Assembly (NCBI RefSeq): GCF_036346105.1
Contig: NZ_CP107811.1
Location: 3,724,501 to 3,788,500 of the forward strand
Length of the DNA: 64,000 bases
Origin: Streptomyces sp. NBC_00539
GTDB taxonomy: Bacteria; Actinomycetota; Actinomycetes; Streptomycetales; Streptomycetaceae
Direction: 5' to 3'
The notes below the pieces were generated by a model, which saw only the letters and a program-made list of their open reading frames with translations, was not told the DNA's origin and did not search any database. The translations under genes and the position numbers were made by a program. Of the stretch, positions 45,451 through 56,125 are shown piece after piece (position 1 is the first letter of the stretch; each line of letters opens with the position of its first letter).

Positions 45451-45723
45451 CCGGCACTCCCTCTGCCTGCGCTGACGTGTGGTGGTGCGCGTGTGCGCAA
45501 TGGTGCGCATGCACTTCCTACCTTCGAATGACGCGCGATGGACGACGAATCCCGCGATTTCCGCTCGCAAGGAGGGCTCCAGCAGGTGCGCGCACCCCCG
45601 CTCTCTCACTCGAAAGAGTTGGTCCTCACGGCGTAGGGCGCTGCGCGCGGGGACCACGTAGGCTCGGATTGACCAAGCGTTGAGAAGTATCCGTTGTTTC
45701 CGCAGTGATGGAGTGAGTGCCCT

Positions 45724-46068
45724 GTGATTCCCGGTGGTGGCCAGCCCGACATGCAGCAGCTGCTCCAGCAGGCCCAGAAGATGCAGCAGGACCTCGCCGC
45801 GGCCCAGGAGGCACTTGCGCAGGCCGAGGTCGAGGGCCAGGCCGGCGGCGGCCTGGTCAAGGCGACCGTCACCGGTTCCGGTGAGCTGCGCGCCCTCGTG
45901 ATCGACCCCAGGGCCGTGGACCCCGAGGACACCGAGACCCTCGCCGACCTGGTGGTCGCGGCGGTCCAGGCCGCCAACGAGAACGCGCAGGCGCTCCAGC
46001 AGGAGAAGCTGGGCCCCCTGGCCCAGGGCTTCGGCGGCGGCAGCGGGATTCCCGGCCTCCCGTTCTAG
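45724..46068 (+). CDS. YbaB/EbfC-family nucleoid-associated protein
   Basis: A 114-residue protein. [38 protein letters not shown] is the coiled-coil start, and the core strand-helix [44 protein letters not shown] is typical of YbaB. It binds DNA as a dimer and is usually next to recR, as here (49 bases). Confidence 0.93.
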   Translation: MIPGGGQPDMQQLLQQAQKMQQDLAAAQEALAQAEVEGQAGGGLVKATVTGSGELRALVIDPRAVDPEDTETLADLVVAAVQAANENAQALQQEKLGPLAQGFGGGSGIPGLPF

Positions 46069-46117
46069 CCGACGCCCCCCGGCACCCCACATCTGAAACC
46101 CGAAAGAAGGCAGTCCG

Positions 46118-46717
46118 TTGTACGAAGGCGTGGTCCAGGACCTGATCGACGAACTGGGCAGGCTGCCCGGCGTCGGGCCCAAGAGCGCGCAGCGGATCGC
46201 CTTCCACATCCTGCAGACCGAGCCCACCGACGTCCGCCGCCTCGCGCACGCGCTGCTCGAAGTGAAGGACAAGGTCCGGTTCTGCGCGGTGTGCGGGAAC
46301 GTGGCGCAGGAGGAGCGGTGCGGGATCTGCCGCGACCCGCGCCGCGACCCGACGGTCGTCTGTGTCGTGGAGGAGCCCAAGGACGTGGTCGCGATCGAGC
46401 GGACGCGCGAGTTCCGGGGGAAGTACCACGTCCTCGGCGGCGCGATCAGCCCGATCGAGGGCGTCGGCCCGGACGATCTGCGCATCCGTGAGCTGCTGGC
46501 GCGCCTCGCGGACGGCACGGTCACCGAGCTGATCCTCGCCACCGACCCGAACCTGGAGGGCGAGGCGACCGCCACCTACCTCGCCCGCATGATCAAGCCG
46601 ATGGGCCTGAAAGTCACCCGCCTGGCCAGCGGACTCCCCGTCGGGGGAGATCTGGAGTACGCGGACGAGGTCACGCTCGGGCGGGCCTTTGAAGGAAGGC
46701 GACTTCTCGATGTCTGA
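46118..46717 (+). CDS. recR: Recombination mediator RecR
   Basis: A 199-residue protein: an N-terminal helix-hairpin-helix ([19 protein letters not shown]), a zinc finger with Cys56, Cys59, Cys68 and Cys71, a Toprim domain ([35 protein letters not shown]) and a C-terminal [17 protein letters not shown]. With RecFO it loads RecA on gapped DNA. The start is TTG after GAAAGAAGG. The next gene overlaps its last eight bases. Confidence 0.95.
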   Translation: MYEGVVQDLIDELGRLPGVGPKSAQRIAFHILQTEPTDVRRLAHALLEVKDKVRFCAVCGNVAQEERCGICRDPRRDPTVVCVVEEPKDVVAIERTREFRGKYHVLGGAISPIEGVGPDDLRIRELLARLADGTVTELILATDPNLEGEATATYLARMIKPMGLKVTRLASGLPVGGDLEYADEVTLGRAFEGRRLLDV

Positions 46718-47357
46718 CGCAACGCTGCACGCGATCGGCCAGGATCCGGACGACTTCGCCGTCCAGATCGCGGACCAGATCGAGTCCTTCATCGTCGCGG
46801 TCACCGAGGTGGCCAAGGGCGAGGACCCGGACAGCGCGGTGCCCTTCCTCCTGCTGGAGGTTTCGCAGCTGCTGCTGGCGGGCGGTCGGCTGGGCGCCTA
46901 CCAGGACGTCCTGCCGGACGAGCGCTACGAGCCGGACCTGGGACCGGAGCCGGATGTGGACGAGCTGCGCGAGCGGTTCGCTTACATGCTCGACCCCGTC
47001 GACGTGTACTCGGAGGTCTTCGACCCCTACGAGCCGCGGAAGGCGCCGGTCGCGCACCGGATCTCCGACGACCTCGCCGACGTCGTCGCCGACCTGCGGC
47101 ACGGGCTCGCGCACTACCGGGCGGGCCGGACCACCGAGGCGCTGTGGTGGTGGCAGTTCTCCTACTTCTCCAACTGGGGCTCGACGGCCTCGGCCACCTT
47201 GCGCGCGCTCCAGTCGCTGGTGGCCCACGTGCGCCTCGACCAGCCGCTGGACGCCCTCGACGGCCTGGACACGGACGAGGACCTGGCCGAGGACGACCTC
47301 GCGGAGCAGGCGGGCGAGGTCATGGCGCAGGAACTGGGCGGCATCGGCCGCGCGTAG
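46710..47357 (+). CDS. DUF5063 domain protein
   Basis: A 215-residue mostly helical acidic protein ([56 protein letters not shown]). It matches my recollection of DUF5063, a family encoded after recR in Streptomyces. The ATG at 46710 follows GAAGGAAGG and overlaps recR, so it is coupled with recombination genes. Function is unknown. Confidence 0.75.
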   Translation: MSDATLHAIGQDPDDFAVQIADQIESFIVAVTEVAKGEDPDSAVPFLLLEVSQLLLAGGRLGAYQDVLPDERYEPDLGPEPDVDELRERFAYMLDPVDVYSEVFDPYEPRKAPVAHRISDDLADVVADLRHGLAHYRAGRTTEALWWWQFSYFSNWGSTASATLRALQSLVAHVRLDQPLDALDGLDTDEDLAEDDLAEQAGEVMAQELGGIGRA

Positions 47358-47540
47358 CCGGGGCGGGCGGGGTCGTGCCGGCAGGCGGCCGGGGACGTGC
47401 ACGGCAGGCGTACGCGGACGTGCCGGCAGGTGATTCTGGGATGAACGCAACATCTCATGATGTGGTACGTGCCGGTCGGATTCCGGGCGCTCGTTAGACT
47501 GCGTCACTGACCGCAGTACTGGATTGAGCGAGGAGCGCAC

Positions 47541-48811
<1,271 letters not shown>

Positions 48812-48815
<4 letters not shown>

Positions 48816-49888
48816 CCGGCACCCGGTCCGCCCCGGCCCCGGCGCTCGCCGTGGTGGGGGCGACCGGAGCGGTCGGCTCCGTCGTCCTGCGGATACTGTC
48901 CCAGCGCGCCGACGTCTGGGGTGACATCCGCCTGATCGCCTCTCCGCGCTCCGCCGGCCGCGTGCTGGCCGTGCGCGGCCGGGAGACCGAGGTGCTCGCC
49001 CTCAACGAGGACGCCTTCGACGGCCTCGGGGCGGGCGACGTGGTGCTGTTCCTGACCCCGCCCGGGGTGTCCGCGCAATGGGCCCCCGTCGTGACGGCGC
49101 GCGGAGCCGTGGCCGTGGACCAGTCGGCGGCCTTCCGGGAGGACCCCGAGGTGCCGGTGGTGGTGCCCGAGGTGAACCGGCACGCCGTACGGGTCCGGCC
49201 GCGCGGCATCGTCGCGGGCCCCGACTGCGTGACCGCCACCATGATCGCCGCCCTGGGCGCGCTGCACGCCGACTACGGGCTGGCCGACCTGGCCGTGTCC
49301 TCGTACCAGGCCGCGAGCGCGGCCGGCCGGGCCGGTACGGAGGCACTGCGCCGCCAGCTCTCGCTGGTCGCCGGGACCTCCCTCGGGGAGCAGCCCGGGG
49401 ACGTACGGCGGGTCGTGGGCGAGGACACCGGCCCCTTCGCGGCCCCGCTCGCACTGAACGTGGTGCCCTGGTCCGGGGAGCTGCGCGAGGGCGGCTGGTC
49501 CTCGCACGAGCTGGCGGTGCGGTCGCAGACCCGGCGGATCCTGGAGCTGGCGGAGCTGCCGATCGCGGTGACCTGCGTACAGGTTCCCGTGCTGGAGGGG
49601 CACTCGCTGACCGTACGGGCCCGGTTCGACCGCGAAGTGGACGCCGGACAGGCCCGCAAGACGCTCGAGGCGGCGCCCGGCGTGGTCCTCGTGGACGATC
49701 CGGCGGCGGGGGAGTTCCCCACGCCGGTGGACGCGGCCGGGACGGATCCGGCCTGGGTGGGCCGGGTGCGGGCGTCGCTCGACGACAGCCGTGCCCTGGA
49801 GTTCTTCGTCTGTGCGGACAATCTGCGCAAGGGAGCGGCGCTGAACGCGACCCAGATCGCGGAACTGATCGCGGGTGAATTCGCGTAG
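48812..49888 (+). CDS. asd: Aspartate-semialdehyde dehydrogenase
   Basis: A 358-residue enzyme. [16 protein letters not shown] is the NADP-binding loop, and the catalytic Cys139 lies in [13 protein letters not shown]; the C-terminal half has [17 protein letters not shown]. It reduces aspartyl phosphate from the adjacent kinase to the semialdehyde. The ATG overlaps the kinase stop by four bases, so the two enzymes are made together. Confidence 0.93.
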
Positions 49889-49899
49889 TTCACTTTGTA

Positions 49900-49915
49900 G
49901 GATCGGTGGCGATCC
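49900..49915 (+). terminator. Short hairpin after asd
   Basis: GGATCG-GTGG-CGATCC: six-bp stem with four-base loop, 11 bases after the asd stop. The stem is short, so this is tentative. Confidence 0.4.
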
Positions 49916-49997
49916 CTCGATCAAGGTGATGGCCCGACTGCCGCCTGGATAAACGGGGCGAACGGGAAGATCAGGTGCGCATGAGGGCAACGGGGAC

Positions 49998-50903
49998 ATG
50001 GCCGGCCGGTCCGCCCGGTGCGTACAACCCCGACGGGGCGGCGTGCGTCCAACGGGCGTGGCAGAGGCATTGCTCGACTTCACGCTCGCTCCGGCACGAA
50101 CCGCTGCGGCACGAACCGCTGCGGCGGTCGTCCCGGCCCGCGTCGCTCCGGCGCGCCGCCGCGTCCCGGCTTCCGCGTCGGGCGGGTTCCCGGTGATCCT
50201 TCCCGTCCCGCCGACCGGCGTACCGGCGGCGGCCCTGCCGACCCGCGGCGGCCGCGTCCCCGCGCCCCGCGACAGCGCGGAAACCACCCACGGCCCGCGG
50301 GCCGTGGGGGAACCCGCCGCGCGCACGCGGAACGTCGGGGAACCCGCCGGGAGCACGCGGGCCGCCGGGGAGCCCGCCGAGCCCCCCTACGACAAGGCCG
50401 TCGTCGCCGGCACCACCGTCGACCACCTCACCCAGACCTACCAGGCCCACTACCGTTCCCTCCTCGGGCTCGCCGCGCTGCTCCTGGACGACACCGCCTC
50501 CTGCGAGGACGTGGTCCAGGAGGCCTTCATCCGCGTCCACTCCGCCCGCAACCGGGTCCGGGACCGCGACAAGACGCTGGCGTACCTCCGCCAGACCGTC
50601 GTCAACCTGTCGCGCTCGGCGCTGCGGCGCCGCATCCTCGGCCTGAAACTGCTCTCGAAGCCGATGCCGGACATGGCGAGCGCGGAGGAGGGCGCGTACG
50701 ACCGGCTGGAGCGCGACGACCTGATCAAGGCGATGCGAGGGCTCCAGCGACGGCAGCGCGAGGTGCTGGTGCTGCGGTACTTCGCGGACATGACCGAAGC
50801 CCAGGTCGCCGAGACGCTCGGCGTGTCGCTCGGCTCGGTGAAGGCGTACGGTTCGCGGGGCATTGCCGCGCTGCGGGTGGCGATGGAGGCTGCGCAGTCA
50901 TGA
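49998..50903 (+). CDS. ECF-type RNA polymerase sigma factor (SigE-like) with long N-terminus
   Basis: Up to 301 residues. Sigma region 2 (LTQTYQAHYRSLLGLAALLLDDTASCEDVVQEAFIRVH) and region 4 (LQRRQREVLVLRYFADMTEAQVAETLGVSLGSVKAYGSRG) fit the ECF/SigE-like class. The N-terminal 130 residues are low-complexity, with a 10-residue GEPA repeat. The start is uncertain: ATG at 49998 or a GTG at 50058. The last bases overlap the next gene (ATGA), a membrane protein that may control it. Confidence 0.85.
   Translation: MAGRSARCVQPRRGGVRPTGVAEALLDFTLAPARTAAARTAAAVVPARVAPARRRVPASASGGFPVILPVPPTGVPAAALPTRGGRVPAPRDSAETTHGPRAVGEPAARTRNVGEPAGSTRAAGEPAEPPYDKAVVAGTTVDHLTQTYQAHYRSLLGLAALLLDDTASCEDVVQEAFIRVHSARNRVRDRDKTLAYLRQTVVNLSRSALRRRILGLKLLSKPMPDMASAEEGAYDRLERDDLIKAMRGLQRRQREVLVLRYFADMTEAQVAETLGVSLGSVKAYGSRGIAALRVAMEAAQS
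50093..50122. repeat. 15-bp tandem repeat in sigma factor N-terminus
   Basis: GGCACGAACCGCTGC occurs twice in tandem, in the low-complexity start of the sigma factor gene. Confidence 0.8.
50304..50393. repeat. 30-bp tandem repeat in sigma factor gene, three copies
   Basis: Three copies encode VGEPAARTRN, VGEPAGSTRA and AGEPAEPPYD, giving a ten-residue repeat just before sigma region 2. Confidence 0.75.
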
Positions 50904-51985
50904 AGGACGACCACACCACGCCCCGGACGCTGGACGAGCAGCGGCTGCGCCACCTGCTCAGCGGGGCCGTGCAGGGCCTGGAGCCCTCCGACCACGCCCT
51001 GGAGCGGCTGCGCCACGCGGTCCCCGCCCGCCGGACCCGCAAGCGCCGGGCCCTCGTCGGCGCGGCCGCGGCCGTACTCCTCGCCGGGGCCGCCGTGCCG
51101 ACGGCCCTGCGCATGACCGGCACCGCGAGCAGCAGCGCCGCCGGACACCCCGCCATGGCCGGACACGGCGAGCCGCGGGGAGGCAGGACCGGCGGTCCCT
51201 CCGACCCGCACCAGAACGGCTCCGGGGCCTACTCCAAGTCCACGGGCCCCGCCGGCGGGCACCCCGAGCCGGGCGGCACCGGCCCCGCCCCCGCCCCCCG
51301 CCCGAGCGGCTCCCCCTCGGGCGGTACGGTCGCGGACCCGACGGCCGGCAGTACCTCGACCGGCACCCCCGGCACCCAAAACCCCCAGCTGCCCCCGCTC
51401 GGAGCGGTACGGGGCGTCCCCGAGTGCACCGCCGGGCAGCTCGGCGTGCTGGGCAGCGCCCGCGCCCCCGGCGCCGACGGTGCGGTGTACGGCAGCTTCA
51501 AGGTCACCAACGTCTCGGACCGGGGCTGCCTCGCCGCGGGCCCGGACACCGTGACGGCGGCCCCCGCGGCCGACTCCCCGCCGCCCGCGAAGAGCCCGGC
51601 GGTCACCGTGGTCGGCCACACCGCGGGTGACCCGGCGAGCGCGCTGCTCCCCGACCCGTCCGCGGAGTCCCGGTCGGTAGTCCTCCAGCCGAACGCGGCG
51701 TACGAGGTCCGGTTCGCCTGGGTGCCCTCGGACCGCTCCTGTCCCGCGGGTACCGCCGACCCGTCGGCGAAGCCCGCACAGGGCGGCAGCGGCGCGCCGG
51801 GCGCCACCGGCCCGGCCGCGGCCGCCGACCCGCTGGGCGGCACCACGGCCCCGGCCCCCACCGGGGTCGAGGTGTCGCACACCCCGGCGGCGGGCGCCCC
51901 GACGACCCAGGCGACGATCCCGGCGGCCTGCGGGGGCACGGTCTACCGGACGGGGGTCATTCCCCTGACGCAGCCGACGCGGTAG
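50900..51985 (+). CDS. Membrane-anchored protein coupled to the sigma factor (DUF4232-like)
   Basis: A 361-residue protein: a short cytoplasmic start (KDDHTTPRTLDEQRLRHLLSG), a single hydrophobic helix at about residues 52-72 (RALVGAAAAVLLAGAAVPTAL), a Ser/Gly/Pro-rich linker, then an extracellular domain (ECTAGQLGVLGSARAP, VYGSFKVTNVSDRGCL) resembling DUF4232. Starts within the sigma stop codon (ATGA), so it is likely its partner or anti-sigma factor, though no zinc-type anti-sigma motif is seen. Its 3' end overlaps the convergent SURF1 gene by 29 bases. Confidence 0.65.
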   Translation: MKDDHTTPRTLDEQRLRHLLSGAVQGLEPSDHALERLRHAVPARRTRKRRALVGAAAAVLLAGAAVPTALRMTGTASSSAAGHPAMAGHGEPRGGRTGGPSDPHQNGSGAYSKSTGPAGGHPEPGGTGPAPAPRPSGSPSGGTVADPTAGSTSTGTPGTQNPQLPPLGAVRGVPECTAGQLGVLGSARAPGADGAVYGSFKVTNVSDRGCLAAGPDTVTAAPAADSPPPAKSPAVTVVGHTAGDPASALLPDPSAESRSVVLQPNAAYEVRFAWVPSDRSCPAGTADPSAKPAQGGSGAPGATGPAAAADPLGGTTAPAPTGVEVSHTPAAGAPTTQATIPAACGGTVYRTGVIPLTQPTR

Positions 51986-52754
51986 CGGCCGGCCGCGGCT
52001 GCTGCGGCACCAGGCCCGCCTGCGCGTCGCGCAGGGTCTCCACCTCGCGCCGGTAGAAGCGGAACCACATGAACAGCACGAAGGCGGCGAAGACGAACCA
52101 CTCGCCCGTGTAGCCGAGGTTCTGGAAGGCCTTCAAGTCGAGACCGGTGTTGTCCGGGGCCTTCGCGGGCACCGGAAGCATCCCGTCCACCGAGGTCTGC
52201 ACCGTCAGCCACGCGTCGTACAGCGGCTCCTGCACCAGGTTCACCAGCGTCGCCGCGCCGATCACCCCGAGCTGCCCGGCCGGCAGGCCGCCCTGGGCGT
52301 GCACGCCCTTCGTACCCGAGTTCTCGGACGCCTGGAGCGCGCCGGTGACCTCCACCCGGCCACCCGGCGCGGCCGGAGCCTTCGCCGGGTCCGCCGCGCC
52401 CGGCAGCCACCCCCGGACCACGGGGAGGACCTTGCCGGAGTCGGTCCGCAGCAGGCCCAGCACGTAGAAGCCGCTCCTGCCGTCGAGGTCCCGCTCGGGG
52501 ACCAGCAGCTGCTCGCCGTACACCCCGGCCGTGGACGCCAGCCTCCCGGACGTCTTCTTGTCCACCGGGAGCAGCGAGTCCAGCGGCGCGGCGGCCCGGT
52601 CGGCGGTCTGCCTCCCGATGGCCTCCCGGTGGTCGCCGACGCGGTCCTCGAAGCGGCCGAGCTGCCAGGTCCCCATGAACAGGCAGAAGGGGATGGCGAG
52701 CGCGACGAAGACGTTGATCCCCCACCAGCGCGGGGTCAGGAGAAACCGGTGCAC
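51957..52754 (-). CDS. SURF1 family protein (cytochrome oxidase assembly)
   Basis: About 265 residues. VHRFLLTPRWWGINVFVALAIPFCLFMGTWQLGRFEDR is the first membrane helix with the WQLGR motif, and a second helix (FVFAAFVLFMWFRFYRREV) lies near the C-terminus, with the domain GVYGEQLLVPERDLDGRSGFYVLGLLR between. SURF1 proteins help insert heme a into cytochrome c oxidase. The GTG at 52754 starts the family sequence; the frame extends to a GTG at 52778. Confidence 0.88.
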   Translation of the reverse strand: MHRFLLTPRWWGINVFVALAIPFCLFMGTWQLGRFEDRVGDHREAIGRQTADRAAAPLDSLLPVDKKTSGRLASTAGVYGEQLLVPERDLDGRSGFYVLGLLRTDSGKVLPVVRGWLPGAADPAKAPAAPGGRVEVTGALQASENSGTKGVHAQGGLPAGQLGVIGAATLVNLVQEPLYDAWLTVQTSVDGMLPVPAKAPDNTGLDLKAFQNLGYTGEWFVFAAFVLFMWFRFYRREVETLRDAQAGLVPQQPRPAATASAASGE

Positions 52755-52796
52755 CCCACCACGGTACGGGGGGTGCACCGGGTCACCGGTGCCGGG

Positions 52797-54614
52797 TCAG
52801 GCGGGAAGGTGCTTGAGGGCGAACTCCAGATCCATCCGGACCTGCTTGATCCGCTCCTCCACCACGAGCGATCCGTGCCCCGCGTCGTACCGGTACACCT
52901 CGTGCACCGCTCCGCGCGCCGCGAGCCGCTCCACGTAATTGTCGATCTGCCGGATCGGGCAGCGCGGGTCGTTCACGCCCGCCGCGATGTGGACCGGAGC
53001 CTTCACCGCGTCCACGTACGTCAGCGGCGAGGACGCCTCGAACCGCTCCGGGACCTCCTCGGGAGTCCCGCCGAAGAGGGTGCGGTCCAGGGACTTCAGC
53101 GCCTCCATCTCGTCGTGGTACGCCGTCACGTAGTCCGCGACCGGCACGGCGGCCAGGCCCACCGCCCAGGCGTCGGGCTGCGTGCCCAGGCCCAGCAACG
53201 TCAGGTACCCGCCCCAGGAGCCGCCCGACAGGACGAGCCGCTGCGGGTCGGCGAGACCGCTGCCGACGGCCCACTCGCGGACCGCCGCGATGTCCTCCAG
53301 CTCGATCAGGCCGACGCGGTGCTTGAGGGCGTCGGTCCACTCCCGCCCGTACCCGGTCGAACCGCGGTAGTTGACGCGGACGACCGCGAAGCCGTGGTCC
53401 AGCCAGGCCGCCGGGGTCGCGGCGAAGGCGTCGCTGTCGTGCCAGGTGGGCCCGCCGTGGATCTCGAAGACCGTCGGGAAGGGGCCTTCGCCGTGGCCGA
53501 CGGGCCGCTGCGCCAGCGCGTGGACGCGCCCGCCCGGGCCCTGGACCCACACGTCCTCCACCGGGACCGAACCCGGGGGCCGGAAGCCGGGCGCATCGAG
53601 CACGACCCCGCCCGCCGTGGACCGGATCGCGGACGGTTCGGCGGCCGAGGACCACTGGTACTCGACCGTGCCGTCGGGCCGGGCGCTCGCGCCGGAGACG
53701 GTGCCCGGCGGGGTGTCGACCTTGACGAGCTCGCGCGCGGCCAGGTCGTAGCGCCAGAGTTCGCTGCGCGCCTCGAAGCCGTGCTCGATCAGCAGCGCGG
53801 TGCCGTCCGGGTACCACTCGGCGCTGACGTCGCCCGGCAGATCGACCGCCAGGTCCTGCTCGGACCCGGTGGCCACGTCCCAGATCATCGGCTCCCAGCG
53901 GCCGCGCCGCTGGTGCCCGACGAGCAGCCGGGTGTCTCCCGCGACCGGCGCGAAGCCGAGCACCTCCAGGCCGAGCTCCACCGTCCCGTCCCGGGAGTCG
54001 TCGAGCTCGGCGACGGTGCTCCCGTCGAGGGTGACCACGCGCAGCGCCGAGTGCATGGCGTCGCCGTGCTCGGTGTGCTCGATCGCGATCAGGGTCCCGT
54101 CCCGGGAAAGGTCCCCGACGCCCGCCGACTCCCGGTGGCGGTAGATGACGGCCGGGGCGCTGCCGTCGGGCCGTACGACGTGGATGGTCGTGCCGTCCTC
54201 GTCGGTGGAGCGGCCCACGACCGCCGTGCCGTCCCGGCCGATGGCCAGCCCGGCCGGGTAGGAGGGCGCGAGGCCCGGGGTCGCCGGTTCGTCGGGTCCG
54301 CCCGCGAAGGGCTGGCGCACCCAGGTGCCGAACTCGTCGCCGTCGGTGTCGGAGAACCACCAGATCCACTCGCCGTCGGGGGAGAGGGTGCCGTCGGTGG
54401 TGCCGTTGGGGCGGTCCGTGGCCTGCCGCTGGGCGCCGGTGGCGCGGTCCCACGCGTACAGCTCGTACGTTCCGGTCGCGTTGGAGACGAAGAGCGAGCG
54501 GTCCGGGGCGTCCTCGGCCCATTCGGGCAGCCCGACGCGCGGGGCCCGGAAGCGCTTCTCCCAGTCGGGCATCTCGGGGGACGGTGCGGAGGTCACATCG
54601 GTGTCGCTGGTCAT
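52797..54614 (-). CDS. S9-family serine peptidase (prolyl oligopeptidase type)
   Basis: About 605 residues. The N-terminal half is a WD-like propeller (WSDTDGDEFGTWVRQPF type repeats, IYRHRESAGVGDLSRDGTLI), and the C-terminal half is an alpha/beta hydrolase with the nucleophile GGSWGGYLTLLGLG (Ser466), probable Asp in GVNDPRCPI and His in YDAGHGSLV. It cleaves short peptides or acyl-peptides in the cytoplasm. The ATG at 54614 begins the charged N-terminus. Confidence 0.88.
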   Translation of the reverse strand: MTSDTDVTSAPSPEMPDWEKRFRAPRVGLPEWAEDAPDRSLFVSNATGTYELYAWDRATGAQRQATDRPNGTTDGTLSPDGEWIWWFSDTDGDEFGTWVRQPFAGGPDEPATPGLAPSYPAGLAIGRDGTAVVGRSTDEDGTTIHVVRPDGSAPAVIYRHRESAGVGDLSRDGTLIAIEHTEHGDAMHSALRVVTLDGSTVAELDDSRDGTVELGLEVLGFAPVAGDTRLLVGHQRRGRWEPMIWDVATGSEQDLAVDLPGDVSAEWYPDGTALLIEHGFEARSELWRYDLAARELVKVDTPPGTVSGASARPDGTVEYQWSSAAEPSAIRSTAGGVVLDAPGFRPPGSVPVEDVWVQGPGGRVHALAQRPVGHGEGPFPTVFEIHGGPTWHDSDAFAATPAAWLDHGFAVVRVNYRGSTGYGREWTDALKHRVGLIELEDIAAVREWAVGSGLADPQRLVLSGGSWGGYLTLLGLGTQPDAWAVGLAAVPVADYVTAYHDEMEALKSLDRTLFGGTPEEVPERFEASSPLTYVDAVKAPVHIAAGVNDPRCPIRQIDNYVERLAARGAVHEVYRYDAGHGSLVVEERIKQVRMDLEFALKHLPA

Positions 54615-54771
54615 GGCCCCACCTTGCCGTACCGGGCGCCGGTGTGCCGAGTACGCCGAACGGGCGGCCGCCGAGGGCGGCGGACCCGGGCGTGCGGCCG
54701 GTCGCCGCGAAACGCGGCGCATGCGGCCCGGGGCCCGGGCACGGCACGGCCGCCGGCCCTACGCTGACCGC

Positions 54772-56073
54772 ATGCGGATGATCGTCCGGGGTGCCCGGCT
54801 GCTGCACGCACACGGCCTGTCCGATGTGGAGGTGTCCGAGGACGGGCGCATCGCGCGCGTCGTCCCGTACGACGACCAGAAGGAACCACCGGCGACCGGT
54901 GTGCTGATCGAGGCGCACGGCGCGCTGCTCACGCCGCCCTTCGTCGAACCGCACATCCACCTCGACACCGCCCTGACCGCGGGCGAGCCCCGCCCCAACG
55001 CGTCCGGCACCCTCTGGGAGGGCATCGCCTGCTGGAGCGAGCGCAAGAAGACGCTGACCCGCGAGGACGTGATCGCCCGGGCCACGCAGGTGCTGCGCTG
55101 GCAGGCCGCCCAGGGGGTGCTGCACGTACGGACCCACTGCGACACCACCGATCCGGCGCTGACCGCGCTGGATGCGCTGCTGGAGGTCCGCGACCGGGTG
55201 CGGGACGTGATGACCCTCCAGATCGTGGCCTTCCCGCAGGAGGGCATCGTCTCCTTCCCGGACGGCGGGGCGCTGCTGCGCGAGGCGGTCCGGCGCGGGG
55301 CGGACGTCGTCGGCGCGATCCCGCACTTCGAGGACACCCGCGAGGACGGGGTGGCCTCGCTGGGAACCGCCTTCGCGCTGGCCGAGGAGCACGGGCTGCG
55401 CGTCGACGCGCACTGCGACGAGATCGACGACGAGCAGTCCCGCTTCGTGGAGGTACTGGCCACGCTCGCGCTGCGGTCGGGCCTGCGGGAGCGGGCGACG
55501 GCCTCCCACACGACGGCGATGGGTTCCTATGGCGGCGGGTACAGCTTCAAACTCCGACGGCTGCTGGCGCGTTCGGGCATCAACCTGGTCGCGAACCCGT
55601 TCGCCAACCTCAACCTCCAGGGCCGCTTCGACGCCTACCCCAAGCGGCGGGGCCTCACCCAGGTCAAGGAGATGCTGGCGGCGGGCGTGAACGTGGCCTT
55701 CGGCCATGACGACGTGATGGACCCGTGGAACGCGCTCGGGACCGCGAACCCGCTGCAGACCGCCCTGGTCGGCCTGTACGCCGCCCAGCTGACCGGCGCC
55801 GACGAGATCCCGGTGGCCTTCTCGATGGTGACGGACCGTGCGGCGCGGGTGCTCGGCCTGTCCGGCACGGAGTACGGCATCGCACCGGGCGCGCCGGCCT
55901 CGTTCCTGCTGCTGCCGGCCGACTCCCCCGAGGAGGCCGTCCGCCGCCAGGTCCGCCCCCGCTACGTCGTCTCGCGCGGCACCGTCCTCGCCGAAACCCC
56001 GCCCGCGCCGACGCGCCTGCTGTCCTGGCCGGGTGAAGCCGGCCCGACGGAAGTGGACTTCACCCGGAAGTAG
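54772..56073 (+). CDS. codA: Cytosine deaminase-type amidohydrolase
   Basis: A 433-residue metal-dependent hydrolase, close to E. coli CodA in length. PPFVEPHIHLDTALTAGEPRPNASGTLWEGI, HVRTHCDTTDP, VDAHCDEIDDEQSRFVE and FGHDDVMDPWNALG carry the metal and catalytic residues. It deaminates cytosine to uracil; some relatives act on isoguanine or creatinine. A second ATG six bases downstream is possible. Divergent from the S9 peptidase. Confidence 0.85.
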   Translation: MRMIVRGARLLHAHGLSDVEVSEDGRIARVVPYDDQKEPPATGVLIEAHGALLTPPFVEPHIHLDTALTAGEPRPNASGTLWEGIACWSERKKTLTREDVIARATQVLRWQAAQGVLHVRTHCDTTDPALTALDALLEVRDRVRDVMTLQIVAFPQEGIVSFPDGGALLREAVRRGADVVGAIPHFEDTREDGVASLGTAFALAEEHGLRVDAHCDEIDDEQSRFVEVLATLALRSGLRERATASHTTAMGSYGGGYSFKLRRLLARSGINLVANPFANLNLQGRFDAYPKRRGLTQVKEMLAAGVNVAFGHDDVMDPWNALGTANPLQTALVGLYAAQLTGADEIPVAFSMVTDRAARVLGLSGTEYGIAPGAPASFLLLPADSPEEAVRRQVRPRYVVSRGTVLAETPPAPTRLLSWPGEAGPTEVDFTRK

Positions 56074-56088
56074 CCCGGCCGGCCGGGC
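56073..56088. repeat. 16-bp perfect palindrome
   Basis: GCCCGGCCGGCCGGGC immediately after the codA stop, in the gap before the convergent TetR gene. It may act as a weak terminator. Confidence 0.6.
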
Positions 56089-56125
56089 AGTCGGCCGCCG
56101 GGCCGGGGCGGGTCCCGCGGGCCGC

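Noticed and set aside
52783-55707. 974-residue minus-strand open frame across the S9 peptidase and codA
   Set aside because: High GC content removes stop codons; real genes occupy both strands here and the frame has no family features.
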